DNA from: Aplidium turbinatum
Taxonomy: Eukaryota; Chordata; Ascidiacea; Aplousobranchia; Polyclinidae
DNA length: 64,000 nt
Assembly: GCA_918807975.1 (NCBI GenBank)
Contig: OU964930.1
Location: forward strand, 12,022,372 to 12,086,371
Reading direction: 5' to 3'
Notes under the pieces: model-generated
Told to the model about the DNA's origin: nothing
What the model saw: only the letters and a program-made list of their open reading frames with translations
Databases searched by the model: none
Translations under genes and position numbers: made by a program
Part shown: in pieces, positions 1 to 12,700 of the stretch
Layout: each line of letters starts with the position of its first letter
How positions within the stretch are numbered: position 1 is the first letter of the stretch

Positions 1-211
1 CGAGGGTTGAACAACCACCGGAGAAGAGTTGAAATGTCCGAATTTATTCCTTAAAAAGCGAGAACTTGTGAATAAATTAAAATAGTTCAACTGATGTGGA
101 ACGCGTACGACACAATCCCTGTCAGCTTCAACTTCTATAGGCCTGCAGTGCGTCGCAAGATCAGCACATCCGTTCAAGTGCGTCAAACCAAAAAAAGTTT
201 TAGAACCGCTG
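1..211. mobile_element. hAT-like element, one end only
   Basis: The sequence ends at 211 with the reverse complement of CAGCGGTTCTAAAACTTTTT, a typical hAT terminal repeat. The rest of the element would lie left of the window. No coding sequence recognised in the visible part, and no duplication can be tested. Confidence 0.5.
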
Positions 212-227
212 CTTTAAATAATACCAA

Positions 228-625
228 ATGCCCACCATGCCCTTAATTTTTCTGTGGATGGGGGCAATGGTGCCCTTTTAAAGTCATGTAAGCTACTGCA
301 TATTTTGCAATATAACAATTTCTGCTATTCGCTTTTAGCCTAATTATACCGTAATCTTTCATTTTTGCCTAAAAAATAATATTCACGACACAAAACTCTG
401 TATCACAGTAGGTTAAATCATTATAACATAGCATGATTTACTTTCGTGCCATTGTTCTTTGTATACCGGACACTTATATAATTACTCGATAATTAGCTGA
501 TAGAAGAGCATTATCGCTATATCTCATCTTAAAATTAAAAAAAACATTGGCCTTTCAGCAACAAAAGTGCCCTTTTTTCATAATCCTGCCCCCCCCCCCA
601 GTCAAAAATCGTTCCGGCGCTCCTG
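228..625. mobile_element. Deleted copy of the CAGGGGCGCC hAT family
   Basis: Matches both ends of the larger copy at 14822-16415, for example GGCAATGGTGCCCTTTTAA and the C-run followed by GTCAAAAATCGTT. The left terminal repeat is lost; the right end is GGCGCTCCTG. Near 510 it keeps an uninterrupted ATTATCGCTAT, the site where the larger copy carries a LINE. Confidence 0.72.
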
Positions 626-712
626 TCACCACTAATCTTCGTACCTATAGGCACCAAGCACAAATTGATCCCGGAGTTGGGCTTCTTCGAAAAATAAGTG
701 CAACATTATTAC

Positions 713-776
713 CATTTGCAAGGAAGCTGTGTTGTTAAACCAGATACGTTCGTTATCAGAAATTGTAGTTGAGTTT
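713..776 (-). CDS. ZNFX1: ZNFX1-like exon 36 (last exon found)
   Basis: 20 codons plus four split bases, [20 protein letters not shown]; resembles the L-x-x-x-L-P-C-S-G tail segment. Acceptor TTTCAG, donor GTAATA. Small and of weak homology. The stop codon must lie in a later exon that I cannot see. Confidence 0.6.
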
Positions 777-3700
777 CTGAAAAAATTAATTTTTAGTTGT
801 AACGTTGTACGGTAGCTTATAAGCATCACTTTGGACCCAACAAGATAAGCGTTTTCCATCTAACAACTTACTGCTTCTTAACCTTGCCAAGCTAAGTTGT
901 TTTCGAATAGCAGAGAGGCTATTTTTAACTTTGAAAATTCTTTTCAGATACAGAGACGTTGTTTCCACCATGCTCAAATCGTTCATAGTGACAGCATATT
1001 TCTGAAACAACAATGACTTGTTTTACCTCTTTGAGCGTCACATTACTTTACAAAAACAAAAGGCTTTTAAAGAAAAATGGATCAAACATGAAAATAAACA
1101 AAAATGTAAACACAAACTTTTTATAACAAAGGCAGGCAAGACACAACAATAACACAGGGTTGAGCATTACAACAGTATATTACATATTTACAATAGTTCA
1201 ACATTCAAACGCTAGCAGCACTCAGTTTCTTTCAGAAAACATGTTTAGTATCTTTGCTGTCAGAACAATTTAAAGTCTTTGCAAAACAAACTCTTGATAT
1301 TCACCAAAAAAAGCTCACCAACCTCTGGCGACGACAGCGAAACAAATCTCCTAATTGTATTATAAATTTGAGTAGCAAGAAACTCAGTCTATTGGAAGAA
1401 GACGCTTTGCGGTTTGGATTAGACCATCACATTTTGCCGAAAAAAGTTCAAATTGACAGCATAAAAACGAACATGGAACAATTAATTTACTCGGCAAGGA
1501 AAGAAAAAGAAATCACGCTTGACGACGAATCTAAGGATGAAATTAAGTTTATGGTTAAACGATTCATGTCTGATGCTAAACGTGCTTGCTCTTCAAAACG
1601 AAATCAAATAGTACATTGAACTCTGAACACTCTATCAAAAAACAAAGACATCAAGATTTGCAAGTTTGATAAAGGAAAAGGGACAGCAATTTTAAACACC
1701 TCGGATTACTATCTGAAACTGGACTCTATAGTCAATGATAAATCGAAGTTTAAACGAATTTCAGACAGCGGCAAATCACATCCCATCATTTCAAAAGAAA
1801 AGTCAATTGCGTACTACATCCGTAAGTACTTTAAAGACTTCGACAAACAATTGATTACGAAACTGATTCCATCGGGCAGTAACCCCGGTAAATTATACGG
1901 CTTGGTAAAAGTGCACAATGAAGGTAACCCACTTAGGCCTGTTGTTTCTATGATAGGCTCTCCGGAATATGAACTGGCAAAATTCTTAGATAGCATGATC
2001 AAACCGTACATTCCAAATTCGTATATGCTTAACTTCACAAATCAATTTTTAGAAAAACTAAAAGATTATTCTCCGTCTTCTGGACAGATGATGGTCAGTT
2101 TTGATGTTAAATCTCTGTTTACGAACGTACCTTTGAAAGAGACTGTTAACATCATTGCTGACTACATTTATTCGGAAACAAAACCAACTCAATTACCTTT
2201 CAAGCGTGACGTATTTGTCAAGTTAATGAATTTAGCTACCGAAGGCATATTTATGTATAAAAACCAATTGTTTAAAAAAATTGACGGTGTGGCCATGGGA
2301 TCTCTATTGGGCCCTACCATTGCTAATTTTTTTCTGGCACATTTGGAAACAAAATTATTTGGAAATCATCTAGCATTTCACCCGAAGTTGTTCTTACGTT
2401 ACATTGATGACATTTTTGCCGTATTTAATAAAGAGACCTCATGTGAAACCTTTTTAGATATGCTGAACTCTCAACATAAAAACATTAAATTTACAATCGA
2501 AAAAGCACGTGAAACCCTTCGTTTTTTGGACGTAGAAATTAAAATTAATGCCACTGGATTTGATACTTGGGTTTGGCGCAAACCAACTCATACTGGTTTG
2601 TTTTTGAATTTTGATGCATTATGCCCATTGAAATGGAAATCTGGTTTGATTATGTGCCTATTAGCTCGGGCTAAAATGAGTTGCTGCAATGATGCTCTTT
2701 TTAATATTGAAACAGAGAAATTAAAACAAATGTTCTATAATAATGGTTATCCAAAATTGTACTTTGAGAAAATATTGAATCGCTTTATCTCTGAGAATTC
2801 CAACCAAATAGAAAAGGCTGAAAATGAGTTAAACGTGAAGCATTGCTTGTCCATTCCGTTTGTGGGAAAAGAATCCAAAACGTTTGCTCGTAAAATCGGA
2901 GAGTTTATGAAAAATAAATTTGATGTGGACGTTTTTCCTATTTTTAAAACATTTAAAATTAGTTCGTATTTTCAACTGAAGTCCCAGACGCCTTCGTCTC
3001 TCTGCTCAAATGTCGTATACAGTTTTACATGTCCGTGTGATTCGGCATTGACGTACATCGGTATGTCCACCAGACATTTGACCACGAGAGTACGGGAGCA
3101 TCTGAACTTTAGAGACTTAAAGAAAAGTGCCATCAAAGACCATATCATGGATTGTTCTTTTTGCACAGATCGAAAATTCTCTACTGACTCATTTAACCCT
3201 ATCTGGTATTCGTATCAAAGACACGCGAAAAGCATGAGACGTGGCCGTTTGGCCACGCCCTGGTTAATGGGTTATAACTCAACCGCTAAATACCGCACAT
3301 TTGAGAAAATTGGCATGCACATAGTCAAATGCTTTTATTTTATATTGTAATTATTTGTTTTCGAAATAAATACTTAGTTTGTGTATTCTGAAAACATAAT
3401 GTTGCCAAAAAGCTCTAAAAACGCGAATTTTGCTGGCATTTAGTCATTTTATGTCCGATTTTCTTCGTTCAAATTTTAATTTTGATGATTTGTGAACATT
3501 CAAAAAATACTTTGAAACAAATTATTTTTTTCCTATAATAAATGCAGTATTTTCCATATTCATACTACATCAAGCGGTTTTGAGGTTATTGTGATGAATT
3601 GCTTCTCCACATGTGGTCATGTCTGCTTAGCATCACTAGTATCTCTCATGGCAAATCAAGATGAATGAAAGCATAAAATAGTTGTAGCGATCCCAGCCAG

Positions 3701-6700
3701 CAAATCATTTTTTTCACATTGATTCAACGTTGGCAGATTGATTTTCTCGTTGAAATAACTTTAGTTTATCACATTCTTTCCCAGCCAGCAAAATTGGTCC
3801 TTTTTCCATTTATTTAACGTCTGCATACGTCGAATCATTGTTGAAAGTGGTTGATTTACTGGCTGGGTTAGAAGTATAGGTAACACGATTTCCAGTCAGC
3901 TGTTTTGTCAGGCGTTTCATTTCATAAAGAGTGGCTTTCATTTTAACCTGCCAAAATGTTTTATAATCAAAAGAAAAAAAACTTCTTTATGATACTTTTC
4001 AATGTAGCTAAACGTTGAAACGATATAAAAGCCAACTTTTCTACCTGGGCTGCCTGCTTTTTGCTAAATTTCCCAGACAGCAAAACCCGTCATTTTTCAG
4101 ACGTTGAATCAATGTAAAAATGACGGGTTTGTCTGTCTGGGTTATTTAACTTGAGTCTGGCAATGTCGAGGCAATGTAAGAAAAGTTAATTTTACTTTTC
4201 AAGATTCAAAATGAAATGTACCACAATTCTGGATCAACACACATCGAATGATCGTGGAGTTATGAAAAATTCAGTTTAGCGAAACACAATGCTCGCTGTT
4301 CTGTCGTGAGCAGTCAGGTAGCGCAGACGCCAGGAAGATCGCTCCTTCTCAACTGTACATGTCATGAATGGCAATGACATACATAGTTTCAACATGTGCT
4401 TTGTGCAAAAAGGCATGTTGCATGATGAGGAACTTTGTCGAGATTATTTCTTTTTTTTGGAATAACCTGTTCCTCTGATGTCGTCTACACATATGGTACA
4501 AAACCCTTTGTGGATGGCTGTGGTTGATGATTCGGTTGTGATTAGCTATGTTTTTCTTTTCAGAAGTAGCAAAGTGTAAATACTAAACTAAAATAACGGA
4601 TCATTCCTAGTTACCAAAGTTTGCTTTTCATGTTATGAACACGTCTTATCTTCGTAAAAACTGGTCAACTTTACTTGCCTTGCAATGACGCAACAAAAAC
4701 TGCCTAGATTGAGATAAAACGATAAATTGTACTATGAGTCCCATTGCGTTTCGTTCTTAGTTTTAATGTGTGATTGATGACTTGACTCGCGGTTGACTGC
4801 GGCCACTGTGTAGTGTGTATACAATAGCAGAAGCGATGAGTCATTTCGATGCCGATTGCCAAAATCTAGGAATTTAGACAAAATTTCTGAACAACCTGTG
4901 ACAAAATGGTTATTGTGAACCACATAGTGTTCCAAAAATAACCAAATTAGGTTTAAACGATGCTCAAATGATAAAAAGTAAAAGTCAAGAAATATCAGCG
5001 TTTTTGGAAAATTCCTTCTATATAAAATTTCAAAACTAGTGAAGGGCGTGGCCATTTGACCACGTCTGATAACAGGTCGAGTTAAAATTTTACGCAAAGG
5101 CAAATCCCAATTTGACACAAAAATTCAGGAAGCACTTTTAATCAAACGCTACAACCCAAATTTAAACAAACAATTATTTGCGGGTGGCGCCTCTATTCTC
5201 CTCAACATTTATTAGTTGTATCACGTACCCCGTGGTGCAAATTCCTTTGTAACTTGGTCATGCAGTTGCCTTTTCTTAATGTAATTTTTTCGTCTGTCTG
5301 TATGTTTTCCACTCTATTGCTTTTAATCGTTGCGTGTTTCTCGATGCTTTTAGTTAGTTGTTTAGTTAGTTAGTTACGGTAGTCACCGTCAAGAAGTGAA
5401 ATTTATTGTAGTTTATAAATATTTACAGATTCCTGATGAGGACTTAAGTTAAGTCGAAAACGTTTGAATGTTGAACTATTGTAAATATGTAATATACTGT
5501 TGTAATGCTCAACCCTGTGTTATTGTTGTGTCTTGCCTGCCTTTGGTATAAAAAAGCAAACTCTCTCCCGAAACTATATTAACTTTTTATAAATTTTCAA
5601 AAAGCTATAGGCTAATTTGAAGTGCCAACAAATTTTTCTGTTGCCTTTAAGTTCAAATAAATTTCTTACAACTTGTTCTTGCAGTTTTTTCCGTAGCTCG
5701 TTATAGAGTGTTATACCGTCAACTGAATAAAAGGTCGGTTGTTGGTTCGGAAATGTCAGACTCTGCCAGAGTGTCATCCTGGCATCTTCGATTTTGACAG
5801 GATTTCCATTTATTTTTCTCTTAACTTCGTTGACCAACCTAAGAAACATTTAATAAGAAAAACATCACATTTTCTGTGCGCAGACAGCAATCATGCAAAC
5901 TCTAGCAGCACGAAACAATAAATTGCAATACAGTGTGTTTGGTACAGGTAGCGTACGTAGCATCATGTAAAAAACTCTCATTTCTTGCAATGAATCCAGT
6001 GATTGATTTGCGTCTTTACTTATAGATATTTTGTGTTGGATAAAACCGACATAAATTGGATAATTATCTTGAAATTTGGAAAGAAAATATCTGAAATACA
6101 ATAGGCAGGAACGAAACTAGCCAAAAGAGAAAAGATGTAACTTACTTAACAGGTCAAAAGCGGGGTTTTGTTATAACATTTAAATCTATAGACTAAGAGC
6201 AAACTAAAAATTTACAACTATTGAAGCAGTAAAAAGATCTTTCATGAATGATAAGCTACGCCTATTTGAATTACAGTGGTAAATGATATAGTTTGTGCAT
6301 TAGAATAAATTTTACAGACTTTTTCATACTTGTAGGCCTAGTACTGTAGGACTAATGAAATAAAATAAGTAATGTAGCTCACATCAGTTGCTTGTTGATG
6401 ACGTGCTGGTATCTGTATGATTTTCTGATGACTCTCTTACATCGAGGACATTCTTTCAGCTGGATGCTCAAGGCATCACTGTCGTCATTGCTTTCCTGCT
6501 CCATCCATCTGTCCAAATCTTGATGAGCAAAAACATGACCACACTCAAGTTGCACATACCTAAATAATAAATCGATAAAACGATGAAGTAGTAATAATAA
6601 ACGTTTGGCATTGTCTTGTTTATTAAGTTTGTCTTTTTTTTAATTGTTTCTTTCTGGCACAACCTAAAAGTACATTTGGGGTTCTGGAAAGTCCCAATGC

Positions 6701-9700
6701 CGTATTTCCGGTAGTTTTAATCCTAACCCTTTTCCTTTTGAAACTCCGAAAAGTATAAAAAAAATAAAAATGAGAAACAATTTTAGGAAATCTGCATAGG
6801 CTACCATGAAGGTAACTTAAAGTAATGGAACCCTAAGATGCTTTGTTTACTTTTGATCACTCTTTTTGTAAAAAAATCCTCCAAATGCTAACATTTTCGG
6901 TACAGTCGTATTTCTTTTCTACGTCAGTATTACAACAAATGACACGAATTGTTTAATTCATACGCATTACACCAGTATATATACTTTTCTCACTTTGTTG
7001 TGGAAAATCTCGAATTACAAAAGATTTGGATTTCGAATTTAATGCCTACATCTCAACAACGTTCAAAATTTCTGGCTCAAATCACGCAACTTTGCAAATT
7101 TGTTTTGCATTCTATCATAGTTTTTTTTTCGTTTTTTTGGCTAGGTTTGTGTCTTCAAACTAGCGCTGAATGCCGATATTGCACCATGTTGGCTATATGA
7201 ATTGGGAATACACTAGGATTAGGCTATAAGAAAAAATAATACTTAGCCCATAGAAAGGGCACCTAAATTTAATCCTGGCTCAGGCCCAAAAATCCCTTTT
7301 TTTAAGAACGTAAATATTTTTCTCACTAAGTTTGTTATCTTGCATCAGTTTTGTTACTGTTGTTTGCTTGTTGAGCAATTTGGGCTCCTTACCAGGACTA
7401 ACGTAAAAAGGATCTTGAATTGCAATTAGTTGCTGGGTTTTTGAAGAAGCATCCTTGTTGTCCGAACGCCATTCTCTCAGCCCGTTGGGGTAGCAGAGTA
7501 CACCGTGGTTGCGAACGACGTCGGGGAAGTATCGAAACCCACTCGTTTGCTGAGTGCCAAGCAGGTGCGAAGTTTAACACAATTATAAAAGGTCTTTGGT
7601 ATGATCTGATGGGGAATTAAACCCACATCTACCGGCGCGGAGGCGAGTATTCAAACCACTAGGCCATTGCTGCTGATTAGGCTACTTGTTACTATGTTTT
7701 TCACTATTCAATCTTAGACGACTTACAGACCAAATCAAATATATTATTTCATAATTTCTTACCGTGCATCGGGCTCTGCTTCATTTCCGAAGAAAATTTC
7801 AGTGACGGTTTCTTTATCACAAATTCGGCAGAGTTTCGGGCAAGGTTCGCCAACCAAACCTATGCACTTGTGACCACACTTTATCAGCTGTTGAAATATA
7901 GTTTTCAGCAAAAAGCACTTGAAATTTTGAAATTGCATCTTTTGTATCTTTGTTGTGCCAGAAGCTTACAAAGCCATGGAAGACAATTGATTTAGCATAT
8001 CTTCTTGAATACACAATACGTAACACAGAATTAGATTAGATCGAACGTTTTCAACACATCGTCAAGAATGACCTAAATTATTCAGCTTCATTTAAAGAAC
8101 AATATAGGCCTAACAAAGATTTTACATTTATCTAATTTAGTTGAAGTAGCACTGTAGAGGGAACCTCTGAACATTGCAACCTCCATAACAGGCTAAAAAA
8201 ATAGTGGAAAGGTATAGGCTACAGGTCAGTAAAGATCTTTTCTGTTTTATACTGAAAATATTGCGCTTTTGCGTCTCCGATCAAAGGAATAAAATACCGC
8301 TATTAGATATCGCATTATTGAGAAATGGTTATGGTATCGTAGCATTTTAATGAGAAGGGCGCTGTTGGCAGTCAGTGAATTTTACATTTTTTACAACCAG
8401 AAATTTTTTTATACAAAACTCAATCCTATATAGTGTTAACTTTTGAAACGTCTTTTCTTTTAATTCAGTTGGTATTTTATCATTTTGGTACGGTAGGGTA
8501 TCAGCTGCAATATGCTATGATAATAGTATTCTGCCAGCAGAAGCGGATTTATCCATTAGTAACTTGAAAACTTTCCAGTTAAATCACTTGATTATAGGCC
8601 GTTCAAGCAGTGATTGTTCTTGGTCAGAAATGAAAGCTTTTGTTTAGAAATATGGTTTGGTAACAGCAAAAACACTTTTGCTTCCGAGTCACCGACATGA
8701 TTTGCTTTGCCAACAAGCCGCTGTACACTAACGTGCTAATGAAAGTGGCAAACTGGTTTAAAATATTTATGAACGTTTTTTTGGTAGTAGCGTAACCTAC
8801 ATGTCCGTTCCTAGCTCAGCCGAAAAATTTAAAAGCATAAAACACATGAAATGCAGCACAAGTTGTAATAGACTTGTGTGTATAGCTGTCAAAGTAAATG
8901 TTAAAGAATTTTCAAAATGTTTAGGTTAACATTGAAACATGCCGACTAAGTTACAACACTTCACAGTTGTATGTTGAAGTAGTGAATAAGCTTACGTAGG
9001 CTACTGTAAACTTTGAATAAAATTACCTGTAAATTAAACCAAGTGTACTCTAAATCGTCAAATTCTTACCCTTATGCAAGGCTTTTCACTCAGTGGCTTA
9101 TCACATGGTTCAGAGCAAAGCTTTGTACATTCACGGCTTCTGTCAAATCTTACTCGACACTTTTCTCTGTATGGAAAGTATACCAAACTTTAATCGATAC
9201 TTAAACGAAATATTCTAAAAACATTTGAATGTAGGCCATTAATTTGCAAAAAGAGTAACAAAACAACATTTTCTTATTTTTATGGGCTTGACTGGTTAAT
9301 GCTTAAAAGATATGGATTTTAGCTTGTAGCTTGCTGAAACCTACTCAACAAATCTCAATCTTGCATTAGTTCAGGGGCGGGCAACTTCTCCATTCGGCGG
9401 GTCTGATATGGGAAAATGAAGTACTTGGCGGGCCGGATTCATGAATCGCTACATTAATCGTGTATTTATCCACCTATAGACAAGGATACTTGTGTGAAAA
9501 AGTACTTGAGCATCCAATCTTCGTTAAATTTGCGACACTCCTTTTCAACTTTATGTTTCTTGGCAAAATCCATAGAAAAATATTTATTGTAAATTTAAAA
9601 TCTAATTTTAACTGAAAACAAAGAATCTAAAAACACAAAGAACTAAAGTTTAACCAACAATCACTATTATTTGTATACGTTCCCTGTTTAATTGTTACAC

Positions 9701-12700
9701 AAATCAGCCAAATTTCACTTTGATCTATTTTTCCGGCTTGAGATTGAAGAAGATTCTTACAAGAGACAAAGAAAAAGGATGGAAGGGCTCGTTTATGACG
9801 GAACATAACATGCTTGTCATTTGACTAAAAACCGAAAACAAAGAACTAAAGAATAACTAACAGTTACTATTATTTGACGTAGTAAGCAAAGTGGGGGATT
9901 GCGGCAGAGTGTGGCCGCAAGCCACATTGTCATGTAAAGACCGGAAACTGTCTGCAGGCCACTCAAAATCCCGTCGCGGGCCGCATCCGGCCCGCGGGCT
10001 GTATGTTGCCCGCCCCTGCATTAGATGATAATGAATGACTTTTTATTTCATTTGGATGGCTCATGATTGGGTGCAAAGTGAAGTTGATTTAGGCCAAATT
10101 AATACAAAACGTGATGATTTGGTGACATACTTGCACAAAACACAAGGTTCCCAACATTTTTTTTTACACTTGCTGTGGAAACATGCTGTTTCGCATGTCT
10201 TTTGGCACGGAGGACACTTTGCAGAACAGTCTTCTTGACATACATGCCCACAAAACAATATTCTTCCGCATTTTTCTCGGCAACGTTGGTGCAAGCGCCC
10301 CTGCGACAAACAGAAATAAAACACAGGATCAGTCAGCTGATAAAATCAGATACGAGTCTTGTCCTTCAGTTTTGATGGATTGCCCAGAAGAATCTTTATT
10401 CTCAGACTAAACGAGCTTGTTTGAAAGTTTAATTCTGGCAGCTTTGCACACCGATAGAGATTTTGAACTACAGACGCAAACTGAAAAAGTAAAGTCTTCC
10501 GCTAGTTGAAGTATTATTATCTGTAACTAACTTCATCCTCTTGGTGAGGCTGAGTGAAAAGCTATTCTTGAAATGCGTTTCTCAAGCGCACACCCCGAGA
10601 GCTGAAACAACGCTGCTTGATCTTGCGGTTTCTTCGTTTGCAAAGTCGGACGCTAAAGAAATTCACACAAAATCGTCATTAAAACACCTTCTCATACTAA
10701 ATCTTTTTGCTTGGTTTTAATTCATTGTGATGTCATTTTATTATTTTTAAAAATAGTTCTTGAAATGTTAGCTTATAAATCTATACATATATTTTTTGTA
10801 TTAGCTTATACAGCAAGTTCCAAGTTACCTGGTGACAGCTATAGCAGTTGCCTTTGCATTTGTGTCCACATTTCAACGTTACATTGCAAGGAACTTTACA
10901 GTCACTCATGCGAATTACCTTTGATCTATAGCAGAGTACATTCATAGGACGATGTCCGCAAAGAGGTTGAACTAAAACAATAAAACTTGAAAGGAACGAT
11001 AGTCTTATTAAAAATATAATTTTCACTTTCTGAATATGATTTTTGACTAGAAATTAAACTACATATATATTTTAAGCAGATTTTTTGTAGAAAACAGAAA
11101 AATGACGTAACCTACTCGATTTCACCGTGACTCTGCAACGCTTAGAACAAGGTCTTCCGCAGATTTCAGCGCAGGTATGCCCACACAATAGTTTTTTCGG
11201 ACAAGGCATCTTACAACGAAATTCGTCCGGCGCTTGATGACATGGCATCTTTTGTTCATGACCGCATCGCTCGATGGTCTGATCAGAAAAACGTTGCGCT
11301 CATGAGAAAACTGTATAAATGTGGCTGCATAAAGGTGTGTAGAAATTACTCGAAAATGTGTCGAACCTACAATCCACTGGCTGTAACGTAATATTCTAGA
11401 TCAGGGGTCACCAAACTTTTTTCTCTGAGGGCCGGATTGCTGCGAGATTTACAGCTGCGGGCCGGATGCAAGTTGCGAAAAGATATACAACTATTTAAAA
11501 TCTCCATTGACTTGAACTGAGCACAATAAATAACGAAGTCAGCGGTGGAATAGCCAAGTTGTGATGAAAATTGAAAAGTTGCTGGAAAAGTTATCCCCTA
11601 CTGTGATACACTACAGGGCATCGTGCTCTTGAAAAAACATTACATCTTTCCAAATTTGGCCTAGGCTGTCCCCATTTGTGGTGGCCTAATGATAAAAACA
11701 GAACACCAACATATAGGCTGCCAAGTGGGAAAATGTACAAATTATTTCCGCAGCACGTGGCGGGCCGGATGAAATCAGTTCGCGGGCCGGTTTTGACCCG
11801 CGGGCCGGTTTTGACCCGCGGGCCGTAGTTTGGTGACCCCTGTTCTAGATAATTAGATATAAACAATATGCTATGACATTATAACTTCAAGGTCAATTCT
11901 AAACTTATTTGTCTTATGTTTTTGACGATCATGGGCAAAAACTTTAATTGTTTTGCAGTACGGTATATTAAAAACACATAGCAGCTGTCTACTTTTTTTG
12001 TTTAGTCATATAACTTTTGAAAACTTTATTTACTGTTCTTTCTCGTTATTTTTCTAAAATTTAAATTTTAAATTTGTTTGAAGATGTTGCGACTGCCAAA
12101 TTTTAAAAACTGATTATCCTGTTTATAGGTCTCAAGCTTGCCATAACGTTTTCGTTTTGTGGCTTGTACTTTATTCAAGACCTTTACTATGTTCGGCATG
12201 TGTTGTTTTTCTTTGTAGGCTATGGGTCAGAAATAAAAATAAACTGAAGTGAACATAAGTTTATCATTCAAAACTTTTCTCAGAAACATACTCTATGAAA
12301 TACTTAAAGGAAATCGGCCAAAAAATGGCTTCTTTGTCAGCTCTAAAGCTTCAAAGTAAGCCTAAAAACACCAGGCAAAACTCTGGCCACCCCAAAGATA
12401 CTTGTTTTGATTATTAGTTTATTTGATCTACCTTCATCATCTTGACTGAGCATACACACTCTTGATAACATTTTTTCACGCATCTGTGCTTATTTTCACA
12501 AAACTTCGGACATGGTTTCCTGCACACAAACAACTTGTGATCTTCATCATCAGGATGACAGGATCTGGCACAGACATGTCCACATGGCAACCTGAATTGA
12601 CAAGGCTTCCCACATCCACCTGGCAAAGCAAAAAATAAAACCTATTCAGTTTACAGCATGTGAGACCATCCAAAATAGTTTTGATCGACAAGTTGCTTGA

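Larger units (their letters stand above)
3238..5066. mobile_element. DNA element nested in the Penelope-like element
   Basis: Both ends carry a near-palindrome of the form CGTGGCCnnnTGGCCACG (about 3240 and 5045). It separates the GIY-YIG part from the C-terminal coding tail, so it is an insertion. No transposase recognised and no clear target duplication, so the superfamily is open and the edges are approximate. It holds smaller palindromic repeats. Confidence 0.5.
1127..5545 (+). mobile_element. Penelope-like retroelement with inverted terminal repeats
   Basis: The 85 bp at 1127-1211 recur as an exact inverted copy at 5461-5545. Between them lies a reverse transcriptase followed by a GIY-YIG-type endonuclease, the combination that defines Penelope-like elements. 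Inverted or tangled terminal repeats are also typical of the group. The element sits in the intron between exons 34 and 35, antisense to the host gene. It is not whole: the coding region is interrupted and a DNA element of about 1.8 kb lies within the endonuclease part. Near-identical repeats suggest a fairly recent insertion. Confidence 0.88.

Noticed and set aside
10035-10410. Several overlapping plus-strand ORFs
   Set aside because: Shadows of exon 29, whose minus-strand cysteine pattern is unmistakable.
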